A stretch of 64,000 bases of DNA from Rhizobium halophilum (GTDB lineage: Bacteria > Pseudomonadota > Alphaproteobacteria > Rhizobiales > Rhizobiaceae): NCBI RefSeq assembly GCF_021648825.1, contig NZ_JAKJHS010000008.1, positions 1 through 64,000 on the forward strand, in the 5' to 3' direction. The notes beneath the pieces are model-generated. The model worked only from the letters and a program-made list of their open reading frames with translations. It was not told the DNA's origin and made no database searches. The translations under genes and the position numbers were made by a program. Each line of letters opens with the position of its first letter. Position 1 is the stretch's first letter. Positions 63,469-64,000 of this stretch are shown here, piece after piece.

Positions 63469-64000
63469 TCAGCGCGCCTGTCCCAGAATCGCCGCAGCCA
63501 CCTTTTTTCCCTCTCCATTGGCTCGGATAACGAATCCGAGATGCGACACGCCCTCGTCCAATAGTTGTTTTCGGTAGGTGCTCTGCTTCGCCCAATCCCC
63601 AATGAAAGCCTGAATGTCACCTTGTGTGGGCTCTGCCCCGCAGCCGCCGCATGCGCCGACGATCGTGGAGAGCTGGCTCCAACGGCCGTGATCGAGATCG
63701 GAAGAAGCCTCATTGAGCTCGGGCAAGTTCGACGGATCAGGAACATCATCCGGTACCAGGCGACTTGCCACCGCAGAAAGATCTTCCGACGGCGAGAGCG
63801 GCTCCCTTCCGGCCTCCTCCCTCAGATCGTTGATGGCCATCAACGCAGTTGAAAGGCTGTTCCCCGAGTCGACGGCAGATACCGCATCAGAGGAGCCCCG
63901 GGGCGTTCCCGCACCGGCAAATGTCTGAACAGCATAAAGACCATCTTGCGTATCCGACACCACGGCAAAGCCGAATCGGGAGATACCGGACCTGAGGATG
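63469..64000 (-). CDS. CAP-superfamily (SCP/PR1-like) secreted protein, N-terminus cut by the window edge
   Basis: The frame stays open from the right edge to the stop at 63469, at least 177 residues, so the GTG at 63963 is probably internal. The last part of the edge (GISRFGFAVVSDTQDGLYAVQTF) resembles the C-terminal strand of a CAP domain. After a Ser/Gly linker, MAINDLREEAGREPLSPSEDLSAVASRL and then YRKQLLDEGVSHLGFVI look like a second, degenerate CAP domain. A GACGGCG cysteine pair is unusual. Assignment is by pattern only; full length is unknown. Confidence 0.6.
   Translation of the reverse strand, partial: ILRSGISRFGFAVVSDTQDGLYAVQTFAGAGTPRGSSDAVSAVDSGNSLSTALMAINDLREEAGREPLSPSEDLSAVASRLVPDDVPDPSNLPELNEASSDLDHGRWSQLSTIVGACGGCGAEPTQGDIQAFIGDWAKQSTYRKQLLDEGVSHLGFVIRANGEGKKVAAAILGQAR

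Overview
The window is a contiguous piece of an alphaproteobacterial chromosome, most likely Rhizobiales and probably Rhizobiaceae. The evidence is the GC-rich coding sequence, the gene order rplU-rpmA-GNAT-GNAT / obgE-proB-proA-nadD-rsfS-rlmH-envC-like-ctpA-deacetylase-rppH, an aerobic-type cobalamin cluster (CobG, CobN, cbtAB), a proVWX/choXWV-like transporter, and an rRNA-type promoter pointing off the left edge. I see no insertion sequence, prophage, CRISPR array or tRNA gene. Almost every gene is ordinary chromosomal housekeeping or metabolism.

Layout. 1-276: an outward promoter that resembles rhizobial rRNA operon promoters. 277-1227: a long-form SAICAR synthase. 1257-7939: a TetR regulator followed by a complete tripartite RND efflux system (adaptor lipoprotein, inner-membrane pump, outer-membrane lipoprotein). 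8014-10877: elongation factor P on the minus strand, with its lysylation enzymes EpmA and EpmB divergent from it. 11184-12068: purU. 12069-12775: a gene-poor stretch with two small ORFs. 12776-17118: a putative pipecolate/aminoadipate (lysine catabolism) module, made of a stand-alone Lrp ligand-binding protein, an FAD oxidase, an ALDH7-type dehydrogenase and a P1/DmpA-family N-terminal-nucleophile hydrolase.

17108-37259 is a 20-kb cobalamin locus built around two back-to-back cobalamin riboswitches at about 22.1-22.6 kb. The left arm (minus strand) reads cbtB-cbtA-cobO-cobQ, then cobC, with cobD inserted in the opposite direction. The right arm (plus strand) reads DUF1636-cobW-cobN-cobG-cobH-cobI-cobJ, then cobL-cobE-cobM, then cobA-cobB, with cobK and cbiD inserted in the opposite direction. 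The reversed genes overlap or abut their neighbours, so the arms look like 'noncontiguous operons'. CbiD is present where the classical aerobic pathway uses CobF. The late genes cobP, cobS, cobT, cobU and cobV are not in this window.

37513-50325 is the conserved ribosomal protein / obgE / proBA / nadD / rsfS / rlmH / cell-envelope / rppH block. A glutamine-dependent NAD+ synthetase (nadE) is convergent with rppH. 52620-57766 (minus) is a peptide-type ABC importer in which the second permease and first ATPase are fused. A small HTH protein separates it from a glycine betaine/choline-type ABC importer (58169-61237, minus). The right end (61238-64000) holds a gene-poor gap with one tiny ORF, a membrane-anchored SDR oxidoreductase, a secreted protein of unknown function, and a CAP-like protein cut by the window edge.

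Functional calls come from recognising family motifs in the translations. Promoters, operators and hairpins were found by eye and are untested. Start codons were moved from the longest ORF where a Shine-Dalgarno sequence or signal peptide argued for it.
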